DNA from: Trichostrongylus colubriformis
Taxonomy: Eukaryota > Nematoda > Chromadorea > Rhabditida > Trichostrongylidae
Direction: 5' to 3'
Assembly (NCBI GenBank): GCA_963978905.1
Contig: OZ022260.1
Span: 16,109,725 to 16,173,724 of the forward strand
Length of the DNA stretch: 64,000 bases
Shown: in pieces, positions 33,470 through 44,885 of the stretch
How positions within the stretch are numbered: the first letter of the stretch is position 1
Layout: the number at the start of each line of letters is the position of its first letter
The notes under the pieces: generated by a model
What the model saw: the letters and a program-made list of their open reading frames with translations, nothing else
The model's database searches: none
What the model was told of the DNA's origin: nothing
Translations under genes and position numbers: made by a program

Positions 33470-34650
33470 CAATACTAACAAGGGAAGGACCCCAGGTTGA
33501 AGTGGCCATTCGGAATGGATACGTTCGGACCGAAAATACGTCGGACCATATGAATCATATGGTCCGACGTATTTTCGGACGCTGATCTCGAATCTGTATT
33601 CGAAATTTGCAAAACGATTCTCTGAGCGGAGTTATGGAGGTTTTTTTGAATGAACGGTTCATCAGCACGGCCTCAGCGGCTCAGTGGTAGTGCTCCGGAT
33701 CTGCAGGAGAGGGGTCGAGGGTTTGCTCCCCGCCACTGCGAGTTTTTTTGCAGTTTGTGTTTCATTGTCAGTAAGTGCTTTTCTTCCACTTCTGGACGTT
33801 TCCTTGGACTGATACCTATCACACCCATCATTTACTCTGCCACTTTATTTATAACTGCTAACATTACTCACAAGGGAAGGATACCAAGTCGAAGAGAATC
33901 CCGTACCACACGAATTAGCCGTTTTTGCGTGAAAAGTCTATGATATTCGTGCACAGTGGGGTCGAATTACCTCTCTGTGCGAATTTTCAGCCAAATCCAG
34001 TTTTTGGTCCAACTTCGGAAAATCGGGGGTGGCCAGGCTATAAAGTGGTAGATTTTGAATTTTCTTCTACAAAAATTCTTGCAACCTCAACAGGATAACC
34101 TACACATACCTTTTACACTTGCCCATCGCACTAAATGTACGAAACAAGCGTCAAATAGGAGCATTTCCTAGACAAGGGTCAACGACTTCTCCTTTGTTCG
34201 AGGGGCTGCCACCCTATAGCCCGTGAATTTTTCCGAAATTTGGTCAAATTCCCGAATTGGCTAAAAACTTGTCTTCTGGGGTAATTTGACTCCCTGAACA
34301 CGAAAATCTCCCCGGTATTGCGCACAAGAAGGTCTGGCTCGCGTGCTATGGGCTTCCAAACCTACCATAATAGTATTGTTTTTCAAAAAACCTCCATAAC
34401 TCCGCTCAGAAAATCGTTTCGCAAATTTCGAATACAGATTCGAGATCAGCGCCAGACCAGTGTAAATTAAGCTCCGTCAATGGGGTGATCTAATGAAAGC
34501 GAAAGTAAACCACTCGACAGACCGGAACTGCTACGCCTACCAGTGCGCTATGCTAATAAGTGTCGGACGTCCAAAAATACGTGGGATCATATGTATTTAA
34601 TTCCGAATGGCCACTTCGACCTGTGGTCCTTCCCTTGTGAGCATTTTATG
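33470..34650. mobile_element. Nested foldback with tRNA-like insert
   Basis: The outer arms pair 33476-33525 (AACAAGGGAAGGACC, then TGAAGTGGCCATTCGGAAT) with 34595-34645. An inner pair is 33582-33640 with 34385-34455 (ATCTCGAATCTGTATTCG and its inverse). Within the left side a perfect palindrome at 33525-33580 (AATACGTCGGACCATATGA and inverse) forms a hairpin. The interior contains a tRNA-like sequence (33668-33745). The arrangement implies at least two successive insertions. Confidence 0.65.
33668..33745 (+). tRNA. tRNA-derived sequence, tRNA-Cys-like, probably pseudogene or SINE head
   Basis: GGCTCAGTGGTAGTGCTC fits box A and the D arm. ATCTGCAG fits an anticodon loop with GCA after T33 (Cys). 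GGGTTTGCTCCC fits box B poorly. The acceptor stem does not pair well and the anticodon stem is imperfect, so a functional tRNA is unlikely. A T run follows. Confidence 0.35.
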
Positions 34651-36094
34651 GACAGGAACTTGCTATCTGCTTCTCACTCTCAATCAATACGCTTTCCGCA
34701 TCACATACACAGCACATGCCCTTTCCAGAACTCGCAATATGAGTAGAACACTTCAGCACTCGGGGCTTGGAAATAATCTCAAGCTTCAACTGCTCGGTAG
34801 GATGTGTTGAGACATCAATAGTTTATAACTAGGATTTCTCAACCACGAGAAAGATGAAGGTCTAAGGTCTAAAATTTATTCATTTGTTTCTTAAAGAAAA
34901 AACGAAAAAAATGACAATGAAACGATGAGGTAGAACTCCGATTAGAAAATGAGGGGACATCCGCACTTCGAGATGTTCTCGAACAATCATTCTGCAGTAA
35001 TAATTTAGCGCTTGCTACTCGAAAATAACCGTATAATAAGCGCTGGCTACTCAAAAACCATCGTATAATACTTTACACCTCTGTAGATCTCACGCAAAAC
35101 TTTTCACACCCCACAATCACCTTCATTATAAACACCAGAGCCCTACATAGCAAGAGCAGCATTATACAATATGCATAATCGAGATTATCAATTGTGACGT
35201 CGCTTGATCAGGAATGCACTACTAGTAGACACTATAGACAGTAATCAATCAAGCATAAGGTTTACCACTACCAGAAAACTTTTGTCATAAATTTCCCACT
35301 AGTGGAGAACAATCGTAAAATAGAAATAGGAAAAAACAACCATTGGATCCAAAACAATCCAGTCTAAGATTCACACTTCAAAACACATTCTGAAACCATC
35401 CTCAACATGAAGTCAATTTGGTTTTTCTGTCGCTCACAAATTAAGACATTCACAGTCAAAAACCATACACATAACCGGAGAGGATGAATGTGATGAATAA
35501 CCTTCAAAAATTAATCCGGAAATCAGTAAAAATCATATAGAGACGAACTATTGGCGGTATTTCATTTCACCCGACGGCTGCGACGCGGCGATCCCGATGG
35601 AGCACGGTATCTTCCCTATACTAAATTCCGACATTATTGAAACACCTCAAACTTTACCTAGAGCCCATCTTTCAAACAGCTGTGAACTGTTTTCCTAATA
35701 GCTCCCTCAGACCTATCTATTGGCCGTATGCTTTCCCTAATGGTTGCTTAGTTCTCGATATGGGTTCCCAGTTGAGGTTAGATGTGGAAAATTTCGAAGT
35801 GTTTCACTTCAAAGCCATAACTTCCTTCATCTTTAACCATAGTAGTTCCATCCATTGATGCGGGATCTGCGAGGTTGCCGCTTTCGATTGACTACCTAAG
35901 CTATGCCATATCACCACAACGGAGCAAGAAAAATAAAGGAAAACTAATTGAGAAATTTTTTTTCCTGAGTTTGCGATATGTTCCCAAGTTTCTTCCGAAA
36001 AATTTATTCATTGTTACTGAAAATCTCTAGTATGCATCCTTCGCTCTCAAAAGTCCAGTGGGAGGGCGAGAAGCGTCGGTCAGGTGCGCCACCC
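34651..36094. other. Unassigned interior of foldback E2
   Basis: No motif-bearing frame. The plus-strand frame 35637-35858 (73 codons) is not recognised. The region is AT-rich without visible repeats inside the window. Confidence 0.3.
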
Positions 36095-37630
36095 AACTGG
36101 TTTAGGCGATCATTGAGAGTTTGGATAGTTTAGAGATCGATAGTTTTGTATACGATTGCATCCATTGGTAACAATTTGTTTACTTGATGAGCATCTAATT
36201 CCTACACATTGGTGGTGGAACAATATCCCGATTATCGATGTTTATCGTTTTCGTAAACATGCTTCATGACTTGGAATTTTATGTAGTCTAGCTGTCGATA
36301 CCCAGTGTTGCTGCCAATACCGCTTTAGAAAATGATTCCGAGTGAAACGCCTGCTTTGCTATCACAAATATAGGTTGTGTCATGATTATCAATGTAGATC
36401 GCAGTATCAAAAGAAATGCACCATTTTTTGGAACGCTACAGTTTAGCGGTTGATATACATATTGGCCACTGATATCAGCACATACAAAATTGCTCATCCA
36501 ATGGCACTGAGCTTCAGACGCTTTTGCTAAAGCGGCCTTGTAGTAGTAGCAAGCGATGTAAAGGATTTAACCTCATCCAATTGCCTACGGTTCTAATCAG
36601 CCACTGTAAGCTGTTATCAGTTTCACTGAGGCCCCTGTACCCAACAATACTACTGAGGTCTCCGTACCCTACAATACCTGCGAATGTTAAGATATAACTG
36701 TTAGCCGCAAAAGCGAACAGCGTTGGTGACATTTCCCTTCTCATGCTCCTTATCGAATCTTATCAATTTGGATCGCCCACTATTTATGTGCCCGTCCCAC
36801 CCTGCTGAACAGATATGAGTGTCAGAGCTATGGGGTTAACGCGGAGGCGAAACGGATTCGACAACATTTGCCTTCTCATGCTCCTTATCATTTTATCAAC
36901 CATTATCAAGTTGGATCATCCACCATTAATGTTCCTGGCCCACCCTGGTAAACACCCATGAGTGTCAGCGCTCTTAGAACGCGAAAGGCGAAACAAATTT
37001 GACATTTGCCTTCTCATGCTCCTTATCAAATCTTATCAGCCGTTATCAAGCTGGATCACCTACCATCAATATCCCCGCCCCACTCCCCAAATATGAACAC
37101 TCTAGAATCAATGCGAAAAGCGAAACGGATTCCAAAACTCTAGCTTTTTTGAGCTCCTTATCGAATCTTATCAACCGTTATCAATGCGAGTCACCCATCA
37201 TTAATGTCCCTGTCCTAACACTCAAAATACTTATGGATATCGGCCCTCTGGAATCAACCCGAAAGGCGAAATGGATTAGACGACTCTACTTTTTACGCTC
37301 ATTATCGAATCTTATCAACCGTTATCAGTGTGGATCACCTACCACTGATTTCTCTGGCCCACCCTGCTAAACACCTGTGAGGGTCAGTGCTCTTGGAGCA
37401 ACGCGAAAGGCGAAATAGATTTGGCGACGTTTGTCTTCCGAGGCTCCTTATCAGCCCTTATCAGCTGTTATCATTCCGGTCCACCATCATTAGTGTCCCC
37501 TTGCCACCCCCTACATCACTTATAAATTTCATGATCCCACCATTACTGCGACGCGAGATATGAATTTCGTGACAGACGGACAAACACACACACAGACAGA
37601 CATACTAAGTGAGTTATATATAGTAGGATT
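36095..37630. mobile_element. Right arm of giant foldback E2
   Basis: The sequence is the reverse complement of 25938-27800 in order: unique inner part first, then ~142-bp units (GATCACCTACCA and AGCGCTCT-like landmarks), then the CGAGATATGAATTTCGTGAC motif and the end ATATATAGTAGGAT. The two arms differ in unit number and by many substitutions. Confidence 0.75.
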
Positions 37631-37654
37631 ATGTAGAAGGATCAGTACTATATA

Positions 37655-38554
37655 TTAGGCTGTCGCGGAATAAATAACGCGGTGTGGGTATTCCCGGTTT
37701 CATGAGCAATATATGACTCCTCAATGGATTTTAGGAAACATGCAGTAGTGCTTTTGGAAGAGCAAGGTTTGCGCTTTCATTATTGCAATTCACTTCATGG
37801 CAGTATTAATTACTAACTTTTTTATAGACCCTAAAGTCAATTATGAAAAACCGCCTTCTTCGAGCTATCATGCTGCATGAATTCAAACTCGGCCACTCTG
37901 GAGGCGAAGCAACCAGGAACATAGTGAAAGCATGGGGACCGAAGTCGACTTCGAAAAGCACTGTGCTACGTTGGTTCAAAAGGTTTGCTTCAGGCGATGA
38001 GAGTCTCGAAGATGAGCCGGGTCGAGGTCGGCATTCATCCATCGGTGACGAAGTTTTAAAAGCAGCCGTTGAAGCCAACCCCTAGACAACTACACGGGCG
38101 TCAGCAGCGGATCTGGGGGTACATCACTCAACATTGGCGCGCCATCTTGCGGACATCGGCAAAGTGAAGAAGATGGAAAAATGGATCCCCTATGATCTGA
38201 CCCCGGCCCCATACTTCACACACCACCCGACAAAAATTAACTCAGTTAGGGATTGAGGTACTGCCTCATCCCCCATATCCCCCAGACCTTTCCCCCACTG
38301 ATTATCACTTTTTCAAAGCGCTCGATGCAAACTTTCGCAATAACTTTTTAATACTGCAGCTTAAGTAGAATCTGCTTTCCTTCGATTTATATAGCTAATT
38401 TTTATTCTAATGGTATCGAATCTCTTCCTTCTCGTTGGCAACAGTGTGTAGACTCTAACGGTTTTTATTTTGATAAATAAAGTTGTTATCGAGGAAAGTT
38501 ATGCTTTCTCAAAAATCGCCGTCAAACCGCGTCATTTATTTCGCGACAGCCTAA
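37655..38554 (+). mobile_element. Mariner element with internal deletion
   Basis: The 900-bp element has inverted ends TTAGGCTGTCGCGGAATAAAT... and ...ATTTATTTCGCGACAGCCTAA, with TA on each side (37653-37654 and 38555-38556). Frame 37843-38085 encodes the N-terminal helix-turn-helix part of a mariner transposase (ATRNIVKAWG, STVLRWFKRF). It runs through a stop into HSTLARHLADIGKVKK and then jumps to the region around the third catalytic aspartate (PPDLSPTDYHFF). Roughly 0.4 kb of catalytic domain is missing. It may still be movable in trans because both ends remain. Confidence 0.85.
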
Positions 38555-38559
38555 TATAA

Positions 38560-39265
38560 TCCGTTTGTCTGTCTGCGTGTGCGTCTGTCCGTCTGTCTGT
38601 CACGAAATTCATATCTCGCGTCGCAGCAATGCTGGAAACCTGAATTTTTAAAGAGATATAGAGGTGGAAAGGGAACATTAATGGTGAGGGACCGGAAATG
38701 ATAGCAATGGATAAGAGCTGATAAGGAGCATCAAAAGCGAATGGCAGAAAATTCATATCTCACGTCGCGACAAAGCTGGAACCCTGCGTTTTTAAGGTGA
38801 TATAGCGGGTGGTAAGGAGACATCAGTGATGAGGGACCGGATGTGATAGCAACTGATAAGAGCTGACAAGGAGCCTCGAAAGACGAATGGCGGGAAATTC
38901 ATATCTCACGTCGCAGCAAAGCTGGGATCCTGAATTTCGGATACCAGTTGGCTGGCGCACATTATTGTGCGCGAATGATGTCTATGACGTGCAAAAGGGG
39001 TTCGATGAAAAGCCACTGATCTATATTACTACACAAGTGCTTTTTTATCACGTCACCCCAGTGGACTTTCCAGTTTGAAAGTTCAGCTGGGAGAAGAAGA
39101 AAGAAAATTTTCACTTGATTCGATGGTCCTGTCGATCAAATCCATTTTCCACAACATCGACATTTGCATCAAAATATTCGGTAATAATGTGAAGGTCATC
39201 ATTAAATACATCTTTGATCGAGTTTTTGGGCCATTATGTGTTCTCTTTCTCTGGCTATCAACCAT
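38560..39265. repeat. Fragment of foldback family E
   Basis: The terminal motif GTCTGTCTGTCACGAAATTC is followed by two and a half tandem units of about 128 bp (38606-38945), each with TTCATATCTCACGTCGC. Then comes the GCGCAC...GTGCGCG inner module also found at 19240 and 27800. It directly abuts the mariner right end. Confidence 0.65.
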
Positions 39266-40110
39266 GTACCATACAATCTATACAGAATCTACGAGCAGTT
39301 CCCACGCTGCTCAAACGTGTGTTATTACAGTGTGTTATTCGTACTCAAATTCGTTGTTAGGAAGAGTTCAACGTCACAACCCATTTCAGTAATGACGAGT
39401 GACATAGTATGTAAGATATGGTTAGAGAAATAATTAAATCTCAATGGAGCTCGGCGAAGCCGGGCTCCCACAATATTATATAGAAGTATCATAGGAGCTA
39501 CAGTAAGTGGCCTGGATTTGCACTGCAAAGCCATTTTGACGGTGCCTTACAGATCAGATGTGTGACAAATGCAAAGCGGATTTAACTGACCACACATATG
39601 GTGCACGTATCGCAATATTGAGAACATTCATGTGCTGCCGTTTAGTGAATTGTTTTGATGTAATGTAGATGGCATCTCTCCAAACGGTCACATTTGCTGA
39701 CACGACTGGGAAAGAAATAACCCGAGGAATTTCGCAGAATCAGTCGACCCTGTTCACATGACAATTGCCCTCTGACACTCGGATTAGAGAGTTCCACTAG
39801 CTTCTTACACAGTAACTGAGTACAGTGGGCTACCCTAAGGAAACAGGCAATATCTGTTCAGAAATGGAAAGGGACGAAAGTTTTGCCTATGATTTGCTTG
39901 GGATCGAACCTATCGCAGTGTGATTTGTTGGCAGTCAAAACAATCAGCCGTCAAAACATCGCACAATAACACGTTACTTCATTAACAGAACATTACAAAC
40001 AAAAATTCTTACAATAAATGGAAATAAAGGATTTGTTGCATATGAGAATGATTCTTAAATTGACTAATGATTATTAAATTATTACTGAACTGCTCTATAT
40101 GTATGCAACT
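39266..40110. other. Unassigned stretch
   Basis: No recognised gene or repeat. Short frames lack motifs. Confidence 0.3.
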
Positions 40111-40114
40111 GAAT

Positions 40115-40789
40115 TCATGCTCCTTTTTTTCCGTATGCCTCTTTTGATTCCCTCGATTTTCCTTCCGAGGAAGTATCTCTACTTCTGTTTGACTCCTTTG
40201 AAAAGGAATCCTGCGACCTTTTCTGCTTCCCTTCATAAAAATTGTAAAGGTCCGTGGTATTGTCGTCAGAGGACACGTCCTTACTGCGAGCGACGTTTGC
40301 ACTCCCTTTCTTTGATGTGCGATTACTGTCCCTATGTGTCTTTCCCTTTCTACCGATCTTCTTAGCAGGAGCGAGCGCGCCCTTCCGCTTTGGTTTCATT
40401 CTCTTTCTTCCTGCAGACTTCATCTTTTTGGCTCCCATCCTTATGACAGCATTTGCAACACCGTCCTCTACAAGAAGTCCGCTTTCGTACCATTCTCGTA
40501 GCAATTTTCGCAATTGTCTTATCAATAAAAGTTGTATCGAAAGTCCGGTCGTCATCAGCGTGCTTATCACGAGCAGTTTGAACTTCGCGCCGTCCCTGAA
40601 AAGTGGATGTATTATCACGGGTAATGAGTTCTTGTTGTATGTTATCAATTTCAATTTTCTCGCTAGCAGACTGCAGGTTGTGTCGAAATTTTTCCCAAGC
40701 TTCTTTTCTAATTTTCTTCTACAAAATCTGGAACATTTAGAAGCCTCATGCTTAGGTGAGTTCGTCCGTAATTGTGGTTTGCGACTCAT
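40115..40789 (-). CDS. Unrecognised basic 224-residue ORF starting in a Penelope terminal repeat
   Basis: The frame opens at ATG inside the left terminal repeat of PLE-2, read antisense (first ~11 codons, MSRKPQLRTNS), and continues into unrelated DNA. A central segment (TGLSIQLLLIRQLRKLLREW) could form amphipathic helices. It is followed by a Lys/Arg-rich block (KKMKSAGRKRMKPKRKG) and a Ser/Lys/Arg-rich tail rich in SKES- and SRD-like repeats, as in nucleolar or RNA-binding proteins. No family is recognised. A 180-codon frame overlaps on the other strand (40254-40796) and is hydrophobic, a likely shadow. No promoter or splice evidence was found. Confidence 0.35.
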   Translation of the reverse strand: MSRKPQLRTNSPKHEASKCSRFCRRKLEKKLGKNFDTTCSLLARKLKLITYNKNSLPVIIHPLFRDGAKFKLLVISTLMTTGLSIQLLLIRQLRKLLREWYESGLLVEDGVANAVIRMGAKKMKSAGRKRMKPKRKGALAPAKKIGRKGKTHRDSNRTSKKGSANVARSKDVSSDDNTTDLYNFYEGKQKRSQDSFSKESNRSRDTSSEGKSRESKEAYGKKGA

Positions 40790-40878
40790 ATCCTAATGCT
40801 TCTGGTCTACGTGGAACTGTATTGTAAGTCTGAAATGGTATTGGGGGTATATCGCAATTATCTTTGACCCTCCAGGCT

Positions 40879-40910
40879 CTGACGAAGGTGACCAGGCCGA
40901 AACGTTAGCC
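40879..40910 (+). ncRNA. Hammerhead-like core in PLE-2 terminal repeat
   Basis: GGCT, CTGACGA, a GG...CC stem, GAAA, CGT, T and AGCC occur in order. GGCT (40875-40878) can pair with AGCC (40907-40910) as stem I, and A-CG-U would be a minimal stem III. The right repeat carries the same motif at 42995-43018 with a weaker stem I. One extra A sits before stem II. Confidence 0.4.
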
Positions 40911-40970
40911 GAATAAAGTTAGTTAATATCCTGGTGTTGGCTACAAGAATAGGACACTTATCAAGAAAAT

Positions 40971-42811
40971 ACCATGCCAAGATTTATGGAAAGTCGAACT
41001 TGGAAACTGATGAAGGATGTACCATCCAAATATTTTGGGCTTGCGAAGAAACCTCTTTCGTTACGACAGAAGATCGTTGTGGCGAAACAGACCACCCACT
41101 TTTTCCGACGCTGTCTCCAACATCGCATCGTTCCGAGCTTCATCAAGAAGAAGAAGTTGCAAGAGGTATGCGGTCTCCCAGCTGACAGCAAGCAATTTCA
41201 AATTATCGAACTACGCGTACTGAGGACTGCCTGGCGAAGCAAAAGAAACCAGGTGTTCTCACAAATGATCAGTTGTGTGTCAAAAGAAATGTGTTGTCAA
41301 CAATATCTGCCAAGTTGCCAGTGGAAGAGGATCGTGGAAGAGGCAAAGATCATTTCTCAGAGTGCTCAGAGATTTTCCGTGTACCATTCGCATCTAAATA
41401 TCTGTCTGTGATAAAGGTGGGGAGTTCGTGATCTTATCACAAGAGTTAGATATTGCAATAACACGAGCACATCTGCAGAACGACACCTTATATAGAACAC
41501 CATACGCAGACGAATTCAAGAAGCAATATCGTAGATTGTACAGAGTGTGGAGTGACATTGCCCGTACAGCAAATTTACCAAAAACAGCGGGCACACGTCT
41601 GAAATGTGATCTCCCTACGTGTCCTGTCCTCTATGTCCTCCTCAAAACCCACAAACTCTTGCCCGAGGCCTTATCTTCCACGAATCCTGCAGATTCCAAG
41701 GTGCGCTCAATAATAAGCAGTGTAGGGTCCCAACGGATAGGATATCATGGCCTCTAAACCTTATACTGGTGAAACTGCTACCCTTCATCCCTGCCCAACT
41801 CAGCAACACAGCTAAGTTCCTTGATCTGCTACAAGAAACGAGATTCAGGCGCAATCATGTCATGGAATCGTTCGACGTAACATCTCTCTATACGAACGTA
41901 TCGAGCGACAATGTGCTACAGCGACCTTTGAACTACTCAACGAACATGGATCATCGATTAACATGCATGTCTTATCGGTGACTCAAATCATGACTTTAAT
42001 AAAGGAATGTCTGAATTGCTCTATATCCAGATGGCCTGGGAACTACTACAAGCAGATCAGGGGACTGGCCATGGGACAGCACCAGCTATAGCCATAGCCT
42101 ATATGTCTAGGATAGAAAAACCCCTACTGGATCGCCGACCTACTATGTACTGCCGTTATATTGACGACTGTTTAGTCGTCTGTTCGACTCAGAAGGAAAT
42201 GGACACGTGCCTTAAGCTACTCAACAGCCAAGTGGAGAACATCCAGTTCACGCGGGAAAAACCTAGGGAACACTGGCTTCCTTTCCTCAATGTGCAAGTG
42301 CAACTGGATCGTGGATGCTATCGGACAAAATAGTGCAGAAAAGGAAGCAGCAAAAATATTTTGGTCCATTTCCGGTTGGCGACTCCCTCGAAAACCAAAT
42401 GGGCACTGGTCAGAAACATGTTTAGTACAGCAAAAAGAATGTCGTCGGGTACACAGGAGAAAGCAGAATCCTTGGAACTTGCACGAAAGCACGATAACCC
42501 TTCCCAATGGCTATCCTCTCAAAAATCGAGCTCCATCTGGACCACCCAAGAGTAAACACAATGAGCCCGTGAGTGAGGAGGCCGAAAAAGTGCCGTTCTG
42601 TATCCCCTTCGTGACCGATGCCGTCAGCTCGGCCGTTAGGAACACTCTGCGTGGATGTGCTCTGGATGATGCAGTACGGATGGTCGAGATCCCGCCCACA
42701 TCCTTGAAGCAGCAGTTGATTCGCAATCGGATGTATGACCGCACGTGTTGTACCCCCGACTGTGTGGTCTGCCCGAATGGCCGTTTCGTGCCGTTGGGTT
42801 GGGTCATCTAA
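40971..42811 (+). pseudogene. PLE-2 reverse transcriptase, frameshifted
   Basis: Fragments in different frames give a Penelope RT in order: VLYVLLKTHKLLPEAL, SIISSVGSQR, ESFDVTSLYTNVSSDNV, GLAMGTAPAIAIAYMSRIE-like sequence (42060-42115, frame-disrupted) and CRYIDDCLVV (YIDD near 42157). It ends in the cysteine linker CCTPDCVVCPNG, which in endonuclease-bearing Penelopes precedes GIY-YIG. The GIY-YIG domain itself is absent; the terminal repeat follows. Several frameshifts make it a pseudogene. Confidence 0.8.
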
Positions 42812-43087
42812 GCCACCCACTGAATCAGAGTAACGGTGGTCTCAACGACGGCCGGCTGTGCTTTAAGGTGAGTTCGTCTGTAATTGTGGTGTGGTTTGCG
42901 ACTCCTACCCTAGTGCTTTTGGTCTACGTGGAATTGTTTTGTAAGTCTGAAATGTTATTGGGGGGTATATCGATGATCTTTGACTTTCCAGGCCCTGACG
43001 AAGACGACAAGGCCGAAACGTTAGCCGAATAAAGTAAGTTAATATAGTGGTGTCAGCTACAGGAATCGGACACTTATCAAGGTTCTA

Positions 43088-44373
43088 TTAGGTTGTTGCA
43101 TTGAAATTTTCACTTTTTCAACAAAAAATTCAGTTCAATTTATTCACGATATAATCAGATCGATTAATTCAAAGTACATTCCATTAGAATCAATAACTCC
43201 CTGCCAATGACGAGGTAGGTCTAATATGCCATTACGGTAAAAATCAGAAGACTTAGAAGCGAAAAATTCTGCGAGGTCGGATTCAAGGTCCTCTCGAGAA
43301 TCGTATTGTTTCTCAGCTAGGAACGCCTTCAGGGAGCGGAAAAGGTGGTAGTCTGTTGGGGCTAGGTCGGGCGAGTAAGGAGGGTGTACCACGGTAGTCC
43401 AGCACAAACTCAGGATTTTTTGGCGAGTGACTGTACCTACATGGGGTCTGGCATTGTCATGCAAAAAGTAAATCCGATCTTGCTGCTATCTGAGTTTACC
43501 GCTCAAGCGATCCAGCTGCTCACAGTAATATTCCTCGGTGACAGTAGTATTGTCCGGTGGCTAGGAACGCCTTCAGGGAGCGGAAAAGGTGGTAGTCTCA
43601 CAGTGAATCACTCCGCGCATATTCCACCAGACAGACAACGTCACCTTCCGTGCCCCTTGTTCTGGTCGTGGTGCTGACACTCCTTTCTCGCCTTCTCCGA
43701 GCCATTGACGCCTGCGGCTATGGTTGACGTACATCATCCATGACACATCCCCAGTAACCAAATTGGAAAGCCAGCTCGAGTTCCTGTGTGCAGACAGGTT
43801 TGCCATGCAGGCCTCGATGGTTTGCCATGCAGGCCTCGATGCGCTGCCGCTGATGGGTTGCAGTCAGTTGATGTGGTGTCCAAGATCCCCATTTGTGCGA
43901 CTTTCCCATTTGATGGAGATGTCTAGCTATTGTGGAGTGATGACACTGAAATGCCTCCGCCAGATCGCGGGTAGAAATTCTGGGGTCCTCTTTTACAGCT
44001 TCGCGTAGGCGTTCCAGATTGATGGTTACACTGCGTCCGGGGTGTGGTGAGTCTTTAAGCTCGTAGTCCCCATCGTCGAACTTATTGAACCAGTTCAAGG
44101 CTGTCTTGTAGGAGAGGCTGGACTCGCCCATCGTACTGCAAATGTTCAGATGTGCTTCAGCTGCTGTGTGCTTCAGACGGTATTAGTGAAGTAGAAGCAA
44201 ACGGACTTGATTGTGTGAAAGGCTCATTATTAACAGGTTAGAATGCGTGAGCGGATAACACGGTCAGTATCGACTGCGCGGGACCTTACCCTCATACATC
44301 CCTAGCTAGGGAATGTTCTGGAATTTTTTAAACAAAAATATAGGATCATGAAAATTTCATTGCGACAACCTAA
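43088..44373 (-). mobile_element. Mariner element, 1286 bp, pseudogene
   Basis: Ends TTAGGTTGTTGCATTGAAA and inverse ...TTTCATTGCGACAACCTAA are flanked by TA (43086-43087, 44374-44375). The transposase on the minus strand is in three frames: helix-turn-helix N-terminus (44131-43718; KTALNWFNKFDDGD, HHSTIARHLHQMG), centre with VTGDVSWMMYVNH (first catalytic Asp, usually VTGDE), and C-terminus (43464-43144) with MHDNARPHVG and SPDLAPTDYHLF (second and third Asp). Small internal duplications (about 28 bp at 43329 and 43568; 20 bp at 43799 and 43820) disrupt it. Confidence 0.9.
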
Positions 44374-44375
44374 TA

Positions 44376-44885
44376 GATCTTGTTGTACAACTGCTGTGTA
44401 GTGCCGTGATAGAATGCCGAAAACCGACATTTGTGGTCAACATGGAGGAACAGGAAAAATAATGATGTGGTTTAACCAGCCCGTAGCTCTCTCTTAGCAT
44501 AATATTCACGTCCCGTGGCTCACAATAATTTTTCTGCATCCCGAGAAGAATCCTATCACATACATTCCGCCAAATACGTTTCTGAGGAGTGTGCGTGTAT
44601 CAGGAGATGCATATCCTGCGTTGCAGCAGTGATGGGAATCTCTATTTCAGAAATGATAAAGGGGATGATCCGAGGACCTTAAAAAAGAGCTATTCAATCT
44701 GATGACATCTTATAAAGTTGATAATGAGTGTTGAAAATGAATACCGTCAAATCTGCTATTCTTTGTAGGGTTACACTAGAGAGTTAACATTATAGGTGCT
44801 ATAGGGGTGTTACATGGGTGGATTACAGATTGATAACACCTGATAGAAATTGATCAGGGGTGCGAGAGGGAAAGTGCCACAACAT
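44376..44885. other. Unassigned, faint foldback-family similarity
   Basis: 44600-44885 contains GATAAGTTGATAATG- and AGGTGCTATAGGGG-like landmarks of the ~142-bp family in diverged form. Otherwise nothing is recognised. Confidence 0.35.

Larger units (their letters stand above)
40754..43081 (+). mobile_element. Second Penelope-like element (PLE-2), decayed, direct terminal repeats
   Basis: Direct repeats of about 215 bp bracket the element (40754-40965 and 42866-43081). Both begin GGTGAGTTCGTC, contain CTGACGA...GAAACGTTAGCCGAATAAA and end GGACACTTATCAAG. The body encodes a degenerate Penelope RT. The family differs from PLE-1. No target duplication was found because a mariner abuts on the right. 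Confidence 0.8.

Noticed and set aside
40115..40789. Similarity of the basic ORF to ribosomal protein S25
   Set aside because: Only a helix-like LRKLLREW... segment recalls it. Spacing and the rest of the sequence do not fit.
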